Notes under the pieces: model-generated
Seen by the model: the letters and a program-made list of their open reading frames with translations, nothing else
Databases searched by the model: none
What the model was told of the DNA's origin: nothing
NCBI GenBank assembly: GCA_050293315.1
Contig: JBNKMS010000023.1
Span: forward strand, 214,991 to 278,990
Length of the DNA: 64,000 nucleotides
Reading direction: 5' to 3'
Source of the DNA: CBFDBF01 sp050293315
GTDB taxonomy: Bacteria; Pseudomonadota; Gammaproteobacteria; Chromatiales; Chromatiaceae
In this document: positions 8,403 through 18,618 of the stretch, piece by piece
How the letters are laid out: each line of letters begins with the position of its first letter
Numbering within the stretch: position 1 is the first letter of the stretch
Translations under genes and position numbers: made by a program

Positions 8403-8841
8403 GCCCGCATACTGCACCAGCCGAACAACAATATGCTGGGTAGCCCGCGTATTACACCCCGTCGAACGATGTCTGCGGTCTCCGAGTAGGGGGAGTAACA
8501 GGTAGTAAGGGTGGTCACCCCAAACCCGTTCGACGCAGCCGAGCACCGCAACGATTGAGGGATAAGGCCCGTAGGGGCGCCACATGGCAAGGATTGCTCC
8601 TGCAATCCTTTTGCATTCCCCACATCCCTGTGGGTCAGACCGGCGCCTCCATCGCGGGCAATGGATTGCTCGTCGATGGAGCCCCTGAGATCGTGAGGAG
8701 CGCAGGGTACCCGTAGGGCAAGTCGTCGGGCGCTCTTTTCTTTCGTCCCTTTCTTTTGAGCGTCCAAAAGAAAGGGACTTGCAGCCTGACATAAAGGCGA
8801 GAAAAAGGATTCAGTCTAGATAGGCTGCGAAACTAATTACC
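8403..8841. repeat. Dispersed non-coding repeat, copy 1 (left end missing)
   Basis: Bases 8672-8841 match 60511-60680 over 170 bases at near identity and with no length difference, and 8508-8570 matches about 60229-60292. It ends with the 19-base terminal repeat GGCTGCGAAACTAATTACC (8823-8841). Just inside is a palindrome around CCCTTTCTTTTG...CAAAAGAAAGGG (about 8747-8777). No left terminal repeat is seen; similarity fades close to the stop of the ParA-like gene, so the copy looks 5'-truncated. Short reading frames here are palindrome artefacts. Bases 8842-8871 hold nothing recognisable. Confidence 0.8.
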
Positions 8842-8871
8842 GAGGATGTAAGAACTGTTCAGAAGTTGGAG

Positions 8872-9231
8872 CTAAGAAGAGGTTCCATCCGTGGATGGAT
8901 TCCCGTTATTTGGCTCATATGGCCGATAATGTTTTATCTTGCGCCTGATATTACGCTGTACCACTACTCCCTCGATTCTGTAGTTGCCAGCCTGAAGCTC
9001 TATATCGGGGTAGTCTTGGTGCAGGGCCACCAGTTTTTCACGCCCCTCTGCATCGCGGATAAACTGACGAAACCAGCGCTCCTCTCCGGCCGTAGCGACC
9101 ACAAAGGCACCGTTGGCACACACATTTGATGGCTCCAGTACAATAATGCACTGTGCCGGGAACTCCGGTTCCATACTGTCATCCAGCACCTGTAAAGGGT
9201 AGAGTTCGTTATAACTACAATCCTGGACCAT
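8872..9231 (-). CDS. S24 (LexA/UmuD-like) peptidase-fold protein, probably inactive, no DNA-binding domain
   Basis: The 119-residue protein is a stand-alone S24-like domain: LDDSMEPEF (serine at residue 19) is the LexA/UmuD nucleophile motif, followed by a strand pattern IIVLEPSN and GAFVVAT. In active members a lysine follows in a VKRL-like strand; the corresponding strand here is RWFRQF, with arginine in place of lysine. Cleavage activity is therefore doubtful, and a sensory or scaffold role is possible. It lacks the N-terminal helix-turn-helix of LexA or phage repressors. It is transcribed away from cca across a 107-base gap. Confidence 0.6.
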   Translation of the reverse strand: MVQDCSYNELYPLQVLDDSMEPEFPAQCIIVLEPSNVCANGAFVVATAGEERWFRQFIRDAEGREKLVALHQDYPDIELQAGNYRIEGVVVQRNIRRKIKHYRPYEPNNGNPSTDGTSS

Positions 9232-9338
9232 TTAATTAACCTGAACAATTGGGTGGAGATGCCTATCTGGCATGCCGTAAGTATGTATTCTAACATGTCA
9301 CACGAAATAGCAGCCGAATATTGCCCTGGAGTGGTGGC

Positions 9339-10454
9339 ATGAAGATATATCTGGTCGGTGGTGCCTTGCGTGACAGGCTCTTGGGCCTGCCAGTGGTCGA
9401 GCGTGACTGGGTAGTAGTGGGGGCCACCGCGGCCGAGATGGAGCAGCAGGGATTCCGCCGGGTTGAGGCCGATTTTCCGGTATTCCTGCATCCGCAGAGC
9501 GGTGAGGAGTATGCCCTGGCACGTATCGAGACCAAGACTGCACCTGGCTACAGTGGGTTCAAGGTGGATGCAGGAGTGGAGATCACGCTGGAACAGGACC
9601 TGCAGCGACGCGACCTTACCATAAACGCCATGGCCGAGGATGAGACCGGCACTCTGATAGACCTGTTTGGCGGGCGTGAGGATCTGGAGCAGCGGGTGTT
9701 GCGCCATATCACACCAGCCTTCAGTGAGGACCCGGTGCGGTTGCTGCGGCTGGCCCGTTTTGCCGCCAAACTCGATTTTCGTGTCGCCGAAGAGACCCAG
9801 GAACTTATGCGGGAGATGGTTGCTGCGGGAGAGCTACAGGCCCTGCAATCGGAGCGGATCTGGAGGGAGATGGAGCGTGCCTTGGGAGAGGGTTATCCAT
9901 GGCGCTTCTTTGAGGTACTGCAGGAGGTTGGCGCGTTAGAGATCCTGCTGCCGCAATTGGCGCTAGAATTGAAGCGACAGCCTGAGAACCTTGTTTCCCT
10001 GAAGCGGGCGGCAGCCAGCAGCGGTGCCCCGGTGGTGCGGTTTGCGGTAGCGATGTCGGCGTTGGCTACCAGTGGTATCGATCTGGATCGGTTCTGCCGT
10101 GAGATACGTGCCCCCCGTAATTACTGTGAGCAGCTACAGCTCCTACAGGATTGCGGTGAGTTGTTTCGGGATGCCGGCGAGGGCAGGGCTGAATCGATGC
10201 TGCAGCTGATAAAACAGAGTCGGGCTGCACAGCAGAGAGAGCGGTTTGACCATTTTTGCATGGCCGCCAGCGCCATCTGGCCAGACCGGGCGGCTGCTGC
10301 CAACCATAATCTGGGACAGGCCCTGGAGGCTATTGCTGGGGTCTCCAGTAGGGAGCTGCAGCAGCAGGGCTACAGTGGTGTTGAGCTGGGTGAAGAACTG
10401 GAGCGGCGACAACTTGAGGTAATCATGCAGTTAGAGAGAGGTTCGAGTAGATAG
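9339..10454 (+). CDS. cca: CCA tRNA nucleotidyltransferase (short form)
   Basis: The 371-residue protein starts MKIYLVGGALRD, the nucleotidyltransferase signature GGALRDRLLG, followed by the catalytic RDWVVVG and RDLTINAMA motifs and the RRLARFAAK-like segment of the neck domain. It adds or repairs the CCA end of tRNA. It is shorter than the about 410-residue Escherichia coli enzyme and shows no clear C-terminal HD phosphohydrolase signature, so it may only add CCA. The ATG at 9339 has GGAG just upstream, and the in-frame ATG at 9321 lies outside the conserved region. The kinase gene follows after four bases. Confidence 0.93.
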   Translation: MKIYLVGGALRDRLLGLPVVERDWVVVGATAAEMEQQGFRRVEADFPVFLHPQSGEEYALARIETKTAPGYSGFKVDAGVEITLEQDLQRRDLTINAMAEDETGTLIDLFGGREDLEQRVLRHITPAFSEDPVRLLRLARFAAKLDFRVAEETQELMREMVAAGELQALQSERIWREMERALGEGYPWRFFEVLQEVGALEILLPQLALELKRQPENLVSLKRAAASSGAPVVRFAVAMSALATSGIDLDRFCREIRAPRNYCEQLQLLQDCGELFRDAGEGRAESMLQLIKQSRAAQQRERFDHFCMAASAIWPDRAAAANHNLGQALEAIAGVSSRELQQQGYSGVELGEELERRQLEVIMQLERGSSR

Positions 10455-10458
10455 CAAT

Positions 10459-12108
10459 ATGGTAGTGACCAATAGACATCAGAAGGGGACGCTCTCGAGC
10501 GGCAGCGGCCTCTCTGCCCCACCTCCAGTGGGTGAGGCATCCATCCTCCATATCCTGCTGGGCGGACGCCTGCTGCTACCGCTTGCCACCCTGCTGCTGG
10601 CGCTGGTTGGAGGTGTGGTCACAGCCGTGCTGCTCTATATGAAGCCGGAGCGTAGTGGCGAGCTTTTCCCCTGGCTGTTGGCGCTGCTCTGCTTGGCACT
10701 GATCACCGCCCTGGTGGGCGCGGTGCGGCTCCGTAGCCAGCTGTTGAAGCCCCTGGTCCGACTGGAGCAGTCGGTGGCCAAGGTGTGCCAGGGCGATCCA
10801 CTCAACACCCTGCCATTCGAGCATGTAGGCGTACTGGGTTCGGTAGTGCGTGATTTTGACAGCTTGAGCGGTGAGTTGACCGAGATCTATGCCGATATGG
10901 AGGAGCGGGTCGATCATCAGACCAGGCGGTTGTCGCAGCAGACCGCTTCCCTGCAGATCCTGTATGACGTCGCTGCCAGTATCAACCAGGTGGGGGATTT
11001 GGATGCACTGTTAATCCGCTTTCTACGCATCCTGCATGATCTGGTTAGAGCCCGCTCGGCCAGTGTCTATCTGGTGATCGCCGAGGGGCGTACCCGACTG
11101 GTCGGGAGTATCGGGCTGGATGGTGAGTTTGTCAGCGGCAGAGAGCAGTTGCCGCTGCCTCTATGTGGCTGTGGCAGGAGTATTTCGCGGGGAGATATTC
11201 TTTGCGAGGATGAATCCGGCTGCTGTACCGAGGTGGTGGAGCATACGATGTTCTCGGCTGCTGAGGTGGGCTGTATCGAGGTCCCCCTGGAGTATCAGGG
11301 GGAGAGGCTTGGGTGTTACTACCTGTATGTGGACAGGGAGAGGGTGGATGGGAGCAAGGAGCTGCTTGACCTGCTAATGGCTATCGGCAGCCATCTCGGC
11401 GTGGCCATAGCCCGAAGAAATCTGGATGAGGAGTCACGGCGGCTATCCATTATTGAGGAGCGTACCACCCTGGCCCATGAGCTACATGACTCATTGGCCC
11501 AGACCCTGGCCAGCCTCCGTTTTCAAATCCGTATGCTGGAGGATACACTGGATAAAAAAGTGGTCTCGGCAGAGGTCAACTCCGACCTGCAGCGTATCAG
11601 CAGCGGTATCGATGAGGCCCATACCGAGTTGCGGGAGCTGTTGAACAGTTTTCTCGCACCGGTTGGTCAGCAGGGGCTAGAGCCGGAGCTGAAGAAGCTG
11701 GTGCGGCGTTTTCGCCAGGAGAGCGGTATCCATATCCTGTTACAACGGGACTGTGCCAATATCGAGCTGGATGCGGGGGAGGAGAAGCAGATCCTGCGAA
11801 TTATTCAGGAGTGTCTGGCCAATATACGTAAACACGCCAAGGCCAAAAATGTGCGTATCCTGATCTCCTGTGTGGATGAAACTGAGTATCTGTTCCTGGT
11901 GGAGGACGATGGGGTTGGCTTCGGCGAGGCCGCGATGTCCGGGGCCCCGGGAGAGCATGTTGGTCTCTCCATCATGGAGGAGCGGGCGCGTAGACTTGGT
12001 GGAAAGCTGAGCATTGAGAGCGAGCCGGGTGAGGGTACCAGGGTAGAGTTGGTTTACAATCCACAGGAACATAGAGTGGACGATGGCAGATTGAGAGAGC
12101 GATTTTGA
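10459..12108 (+). CDS. NarX-like sensor histidine kinase with GAF domain
   Basis: The 549-residue protein has two closely spaced membrane helices (about residues 32-56 and 66-88) with almost no periplasmic loop, a HAMP-like linker, a coiled segment, a GAF-like domain (about 160-310), a HisKA_3 phospho-acceptor helix with HELHDSLAQTL near residue 340, and a C-terminal HATPase domain with VEDDGVGFG and the G2 box. The GAF domain carries a cysteine cluster (CGCG, C, CC within about residues 235-257) like the central module of NarX. Without a periplasmic nitrate-binding domain, the signal is probably cytoplasmic, perhaps redox or a metal cluster. Its stop overlaps the start of the regulator gene. 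Confidence 0.88.
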   Translation: MVVTNRHQKGTLSSGSGLSAPPPVGEASILHILLGGRLLLPLATLLLALVGGVVTAVLLYMKPERSGELFPWLLALLCLALITALVGAVRLRSQLLKPLVRLEQSVAKVCQGDPLNTLPFEHVGVLGSVVRDFDSLSGELTEIYADMEERVDHQTRRLSQQTASLQILYDVAASINQVGDLDALLIRFLRILHDLVRARSASVYLVIAEGRTRLVGSIGLDGEFVSGREQLPLPLCGCGRSISRGDILCEDESGCCTEVVEHTMFSAAEVGCIEVPLEYQGERLGCYYLYVDRERVDGSKELLDLLMAIGSHLGVAIARRNLDEESRRLSIIEERTTLAHELHDSLAQTLASLRFQIRMLEDTLDKKVVSAEVNSDLQRISSGIDEAHTELRELLNSFLAPVGQQGLEPELKKLVRRFRQESGIHILLQRDCANIELDAGEEKQILRIIQECLANIRKHAKAKNVRILISCVDETEYLFLVEDDGVGFGEAAMSGAPGEHVGLSIMEERARRLGGKLSIESEPGEGTRVELVYNPQEHRVDDGRLRERF

Positions 12109-12767
12109 TGCGGGTACTACTGATCGATGATCACGCCCTGTTTCGGGTTGGGCTGCAGCAGCTGCTGCAGCGCCTCGATATAGAGGTGATAGCAGCGACC
12201 GGCGACTGTCGAGAGGGTATAGAGCTGACGGTTGAGCAGGAGCCGGATGTGGTGCTGCTGGATATGCGGATGCCCGATATGTATGGCATCGACGTGCTCA
12301 AGGAGCTGCGTAGCCACAACCCTGGCCAGCCGGTGGCTATGCTCACCACCAGTCGGGAGGAGTGCGACCTGATTGAGTCGCTGCAGAATGGTGCCCAGGG
12401 CTATCTATTGAAGGAGATGGAACCGGATGATCTGGTTGAGGCGCTGCAGAAGATCAGTTCTGGGAGCACTGTGGTGGCGCCGGAGCTGACCGGCATCCTG
12501 GCCAAGGCGGTGCAGGGGGGGGAAGAGGCAGAGAGACAGGAGGCGGGCGTCGATATCTTCTCCAAACTCACCCCGCGCGAACGCGAGATCCTCTGCCACC
12601 TGGTAGAGGGCCAGAGTAACAAGTTAATAGCGCGTGATCTGGGGATATCTGACGGTACGGTCAAACTGCATGTAAAGTCGATCATGCGTAAATTAGATGT
12701 TCACTCTAGGGTGGAGGCTGCGGTGCTTGCGGTGGAGCGCGACCTCTGTGCGCGGGAGAGAGAGTAG
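12108..12767 (+). CDS. NarL/FixJ-family response regulator
   Basis: The 219-residue protein has an N-terminal receiver domain (IDDH acidic pocket, phospho-acceptor aspartate in VVLLDMRMPD, conserved lysine in YLLKEMEPDD) and a C-terminal LuxR-type helix-turn-helix (LTPREREILCHL to about residue 210). It is the partner of the kinase upstream: the sequence TGATG fuses the kinase stop with this ATG, so translation is coupled. The targets are unknown; nothing in the window shows its binding site. It converges on yejF with a 31-base gap. Confidence 0.9.
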   Translation: MRVLLIDDHALFRVGLQQLLQRLDIEVIAATGDCREGIELTVEQEPDVVLLDMRMPDMYGIDVLKELRSHNPGQPVAMLTTSREECDLIESLQNGAQGYLLKEMEPDDLVEALQKISSGSTVVAPELTGILAKAVQGGEEAERQEAGVDIFSKLTPREREILCHLVEGQSNKLIARDLGISDGTVKLHVKSIMRKLDVHSRVEAAVLAVERDLCARERE

Positions 12768-12798
12768 AGTGCGCCAGCGAATCTCTACTCCAGAGGGG

Positions 12799-14420
<1,622 letters not shown>

Positions 14421-14424
<4 letters not shown>

Positions 14425-15440
14425 CCGAAATGTTTGCGTGGATCGAAGGCATCACGCACCGCCTCGCCGATGAAGATCAACAGCGACAGCATTATCGCTA
14501 TGGTAAAGAAGCCGGTCAGTCCCAGCCACGGGGCCTGCAGGTTTGCCTTGCCCTGTGCCAACAGCTCACCCAGGGAGGCGGAGCCGGGTGGCAGACCGAT
14601 ACCGAGGAAGTCCAGCGAGGTCAACACCGTTACCGAGCCGGCCAGGGTAAATGGCATGAAGGTCAGGGTCGCAACCATCGCGTTCGGCAGGATGTGCCGA
14701 AACATTATTTTAAGATTGCTTACCCCCATCGAACGGGCGGCTCGAACATACTCAAAGTTACGTGCCCGCAGGAACTCGGCCCGTACTACCCCGACAAATC
14801 CGATCCAGGAGAACAGCAGCATGATCGCCAGTAGCCACCAGAAGTTTGGTTCGACCATGCTGGCCATAATGATCAGCAGGTAGAGGATAGGCAGTCCCGA
14901 CCAGACCTCGATGAAGCGTTGAAACAGCAGATCTACCCAGCCGCCGAAATAGCCCTGTATCGCCCCTGCCGTGATACCGATGAGGGCGGAGATGATGGTC
15001 AGGGTGAAGCCAAACAGCACGGAGATACGAAACCCGTAGATCAATCTCGCCATCACGCTGCGCGCCTGATCATCCGTCCCCAGCCAGTGTTGCGCGTCCG
15101 GGGGTGAGGGTGCGGGTGTAGGCAGGTCCCAGGCCACTGTCCGGTGGTCATAACGTATCAAGGGCCAGACCATCCAGCCGTTGCGCTCAATCTCATCCCG
15201 GATATACGGGTCCTGATAGTCGGCCTCGGTCTTGAACTCGCCGCCAAAGGTGGTCTCTGCATAGGAGTGAAACACCGGGCTATATAGCTCACCCTTGTAA
15301 CTCACCACAAACGGCTTGTCATTGGCGATAAATTCGGCAAACAGGGTCAACAGAAATATCAGCATAAACAGCCACAGTGACCACCATCCACGTTTGTTGG
15401 TTTTGAATGCAGACCAGCGTTTACGGGTTAGTGGATTCAT
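14421..15440 (-). CDS. yejE: YejE, ABC importer permease
   Basis: The 339-residue permease starts MNPLTRKRW followed by a membrane helix, a long periplasmic insertion (about residues 40-130, typical of YejE) and a BPD_transp_1 core with about five further helices and the EAA-like loop near EYVRAARSMG. It pairs with YejB to form the translocation channel. It overlaps yejF by four bases and yejB by one base, so the three genes are translationally coupled. Confidence 0.93.
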
Positions 15441-16549
15441 CAGACATCCTGTCGCTCAAAGTCGATTCTCGGGTCTACCAGGGTGTAGGTGAGGTCACCG
15501 ATAAGATTCATCAGCAGCCCTAGCAGTGAGAAAAAGAAGAGCGTGCCAAACATCACCGGGTAGTCTCGTTTGAATGCCGCCTCAAACCCGAGCAGCCCTA
15601 GGCCGTCGAGACTGAAGATGATCTCTATCAGGAGTGATCCGGTAAACAGGATGCCGATAAATGCTGCGGGAAATCCGGCGATCACAATCAGCATGGCGTT
15701 GCGGAACACATGCCCCAACATGACCCTGCGCTCAGTCAGCCCCTTGGCCCGCGCAGTGATCACATACTGCTGGTTGATCTGATCGAGAAAGGAGTTTTTT
15801 GTCAGCATGGTCAGGGTGGCAAATCCACCGATGGCCATGGCGGTTATCGGCAATACCATGTGCCATAGATAGTCGGCTATCTTTGCCGGCCAGGAGAGGG
15901 TGTCCCAGTTATCCGAGGTCAATCCTGCCAGCGGGAACCAGTCTAGATAGCTGCCGCCGGCAAATATCAGCAGCAGAAATACCGCGAATAGAAAGCTGGG
16001 AATGGCAGTGCCGATCACAATGGCCACGCTGGTCCAGACATCAAATGGAGAGCCGTCGCGGGTGGCCTTGAGGATGCCCAGGGGGATGCTGATCAGGTAT
16101 ACCAGTAGGGTGGTCCATACGCCAAGGGAGATAGAGACCGGCATCTTATCAATTACCAGATCGACCACGCTTCTATCCTGATAGAAGCTGTTGCCGAAAT
16201 CGAACTGGATATAGTTCTTCAACATATCGAAAAAACGGATATGCAGTGGCTTATCAAATCCAAATTGCTTCTCCAGGCTCTTGATGAACTCCGGATCAAG
16301 CCCCTGTGCCCCGCGGTACTTACTGGTTGTGGTGCTGGCGTTGTTGCTACCACTACTACCCTTGATGTTCTCGCCGACACCGCCCTGGGTCACCCGAGTA
16401 GTTACATCGGTATTGTGGCCGGTCAGGTTGGCGATCATCTGCTCCACCGGACCGCCAGGCGCGGCCTGGATGACCAGGAAATTGATCAGCATAATCAACA
16501 GCAGGGTTGGGATGATCAGCAACAGTCGTCTAATAATGTACGTACCCAT
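15440..16549 (-). CDS. yejB: YejB, ABC importer permease
   Basis: The 369-residue membrane protein has an N-terminal helix (YIIRRLLLIIPTLLLIMLI), a periplasmic region including a Gly/Ser/Asn/Thr-rich stretch near residues 55-75, and a DppB-type permease core with an EAA loop (VITARAKGLTERRV). It is the second channel subunit of the Yej importer. Its end overlaps the yejE start and its start touches the yejA stop by one base. Confidence 0.93.
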   Translation of the reverse strand: MGTYIIRRLLLIIPTLLLIMLINFLVIQAAPGGPVEQMIANLTGHNTDVTTRVTQGGVGENIKGSSGSNNASTTTSKYRGAQGLDPEFIKSLEKQFGFDKPLHIRFFDMLKNYIQFDFGNSFYQDRSVVDLVIDKMPVSISLGVWTTLLVYLISIPLGILKATRDGSPFDVWTSVAIVIGTAIPSFLFAVFLLLIFAGGSYLDWFPLAGLTSDNWDTLSWPAKIADYLWHMVLPITAMAIGGFATLTMLTKNSFLDQINQQYVITARAKGLTERRVMLGHVFRNAMLIVIAGFPAAFIGILFTGSLLIEIIFSLDGLGLLGFEAAFKRDYPVMFGTLFFFSLLGLLMNLIGDLTYTLVDPRIDFERQDV

Positions 16550-18525
16550 CAGCTCTCACCACCGGACGGTTTAGGTATGTTGAAGTAACGTTTTAGCATC
16601 CAGCCACCGAGGATTACAATCGCGAACAGCAGCCACCAGGGTCGCTCTGAAGGCTCTACCTCTTGTCCCGTTGTATCCAGATCGCGATCCTTCAAGGCTA
16701 GTTCCAGCGCCGCGGCCTTGTCTTTATCAAACCACCAGCGAGAGATCATCACGCCATCCTTGAGTGGCACATCCGGGCGGCTGAATTTATCCCAATAGAG
16801 TATGCGGTCTGCCGCCAGATGCCAATTGGGTACCACATAAAAGCCGAACATCAAAAGTCGATCCAGCACCTTGGCATAGGCCGTTAGGGTCTCCCTGTCC
16901 GGCGCCTGTATAAGCCTCTCTATCACCTCATCTATTACCGCGTTGTCTACGCCGGCAAGGTTGAGTGAGCCTTCCGACTGTGCCGCGCTGCTGCTCCAGA
17001 AATTACGTTGCTCATTCCCGGGATTCTCAGATTGGCCGAAGCTGGCGATAACGGCATCAAAATCAAACGAGCGTATCCGGTTGATATATTGCGCTGCATC
17101 TACCAGGCGGATGTTAACCTGCATCCCTAGTCGCCGCAGATTGCGCACCCACGGGAGCATGATACGCTCAAAGCCCTTGGAGTAGAGCAGGATCTCAAAC
17201 TTAAACTGTTGGCCATTGGCATCTACCAGTTTCTGCTCCTCTACCCTCCAGCCGGCCTCGGCCAGCAGTCTGAACGCCTGGCGTAGATTGTCTCGTGCCC
17301 AGCCGCTGCCATCGGTTGTTGGGACGCTGATCGGCTCATTGAATATACGTTCCGGTATGTGGCCACGGTAGCGCTGCAGGATCTCCAGCTCCCGCCCTCG
17401 CGGTAGGCCGGTCGCCGCTAGTGCGGAGTTGGAGAAGTAGCTTTTAGAGCGGGTGTACTGGCTGAAGAACAGATTTCTGTTGGTCCACTCAAAATCAAAC
17501 GCCAGCCCGACCGCCTCACGCACAAGCGGGTCCTTGAATATTGCGCGTCTGGTATTGAGTACCGTCCCCTGCATCCCTTGCGGGGCATGGTGGGAGACGC
17601 GTTCTTTAATCAGTAGTCCATCATTGACCGCATCCACGTCGTAATCCAGCGCCCATGCCTTGGCCTGGTTCTCATGGCGGAAATCGAGACGGCCTGACTT
17701 CAGGGCGAGCCGAATGGCGGTAACATCGCGAAAGTAGTCGGTGCGTATCTGGGCAAAGTTATTCAGACCAACCTGGGTCGGATGGTCCTTTGCCCAGTAA
17801 TCCGCGACCCTCTCCTGGATGACAAAGCGTCCCGCATCAAACTCCTTGATCCGGTAGGGGCCGCTACCGAGAGGCGGTTCCAGGGTGGTCTTACTGAAGT
17901 CGCGCTCTTCCCAGTAGTGCTTTGGCAGGACCGGGAGCTGTCCGACAATCAGTGGCAGCTCTCTGTTGTTGGTCTCACTGAAGATGAAACGCACCCGCAG
18001 CCTGCCCAGCTTCTCAACACTCTTTACGCTCGCATAATAGAATCGATATTGTGGGCTGCCTTTTTCGATCAGGGTGTTAAAGGTCCACACCACATCGTCG
18101 GCGGTGATCGCTTTGCCATCATGCCAGCGCGCCTTCGGGTTTAGGTTGAAGATCACCCAGGAGCGATCATCCGGCCACTCAACCGTCTGCGCAATCAGAC
18201 CGTAATTGGTAAACGGCTCGTCCGCGCTAGCTACCATCAATGTCTCAACCGAACCGGTTGCAACCGCGTCGCCCTTGGCTATATGGGGGTGAAAGCTGTC
18301 GAACGATGACTCCATAACCGGCGCAATGCGCAGGGATCCACCTACTGGAGCATCCGGGTTTACATAGTCAAAATGTTTGAAATCGGCGGCGTATTTCGGT
18401 GGCTCACCATACAGGGTGATCGCATGCGACTTATGTACCGCAGCATTGACCGGGGTGCTGGCGAAGGTGGTGGTCATGCAGACCGCACATAGCATGATTA
18501 ATAGGTGTTTGTGGATGCTGGTCAT
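16549..18525 (-). CDS. yejA: YejA, periplasmic peptide-binding protein with an added C-terminal membrane helix
   Basis: The 658-residue protein begins with a signal peptide (about residues 1-28) and is a family 5 solute-binding protein (FDYVNPDAPVGGSL, WHDGKAITADDVVWTFN) as in oligopeptide-binding YejA. Unusually, its last about 35 residues hold a hydrophobic segment (WWLLFAIVILGGWML) followed by a basic stretch, so the mature protein may be tethered to the inner membrane instead of diffusing in the periplasm. It is the first gene of yejABEF and lies 93 bases after mltD on the same strand. Confidence 0.92.
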   Translation of the reverse strand: MTSIHKHLLIMLCAVCMTTTFASTPVNAAVHKSHAITLYGEPPKYAADFKHFDYVNPDAPVGGSLRIAPVMESSFDSFHPHIAKGDAVATGSVETLMVASADEPFTNYGLIAQTVEWPDDRSWVIFNLNPKARWHDGKAITADDVVWTFNTLIEKGSPQYRFYYASVKSVEKLGRLRVRFIFSETNNRELPLIVGQLPVLPKHYWEERDFSKTTLEPPLGSGPYRIKEFDAGRFVIQERVADYWAKDHPTQVGLNNFAQIRTDYFRDVTAIRLALKSGRLDFRHENQAKAWALDYDVDAVNDGLLIKERVSHHAPQGMQGTVLNTRRAIFKDPLVREAVGLAFDFEWTNRNLFFSQYTRSKSYFSNSALAATGLPRGRELEILQRYRGHIPERIFNEPISVPTTDGSGWARDNLRQAFRLLAEAGWRVEEQKLVDANGQQFKFEILLYSKGFERIMLPWVRNLRRLGMQVNIRLVDAAQYINRIRSFDFDAVIASFGQSENPGNEQRNFWSSSAAQSEGSLNLAGVDNAVIDEVIERLIQAPDRETLTAYAKVLDRLLMFGFYVVPNWHLAADRILYWDKFSRPDVPLKDGVMISRWWFDKDKAAALELALKDRDLDTTGQEVEPSERPWWLLFAIVILGGWMLKRYFNIPKPSGGES

Positions 18526-18618
18526 GTCGCTGGTAGAAATGAACCCCGTTGCCGCTGAACAATATCATGAGGGGGTAGAGTCAATGCAACTACCTGGGGC
18601 CTGTTTTCTGACCCTAAC

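Noticed and set aside
8262..8792. Minus-strand reading frames of 135 and 176 residues over the repeat at 8403-8841
   Set aside because: They overlap the ParA-like gene in part, arise within the palindromic repeat shared with the other copies, and have no recognisable family or ribosome site.
8866..9129. Plus-strand 87-residue frame over the S24-like gene
   Set aside because: It is antisense to the S24-like gene, whose motif and start are convincing, and has no signature of its own.
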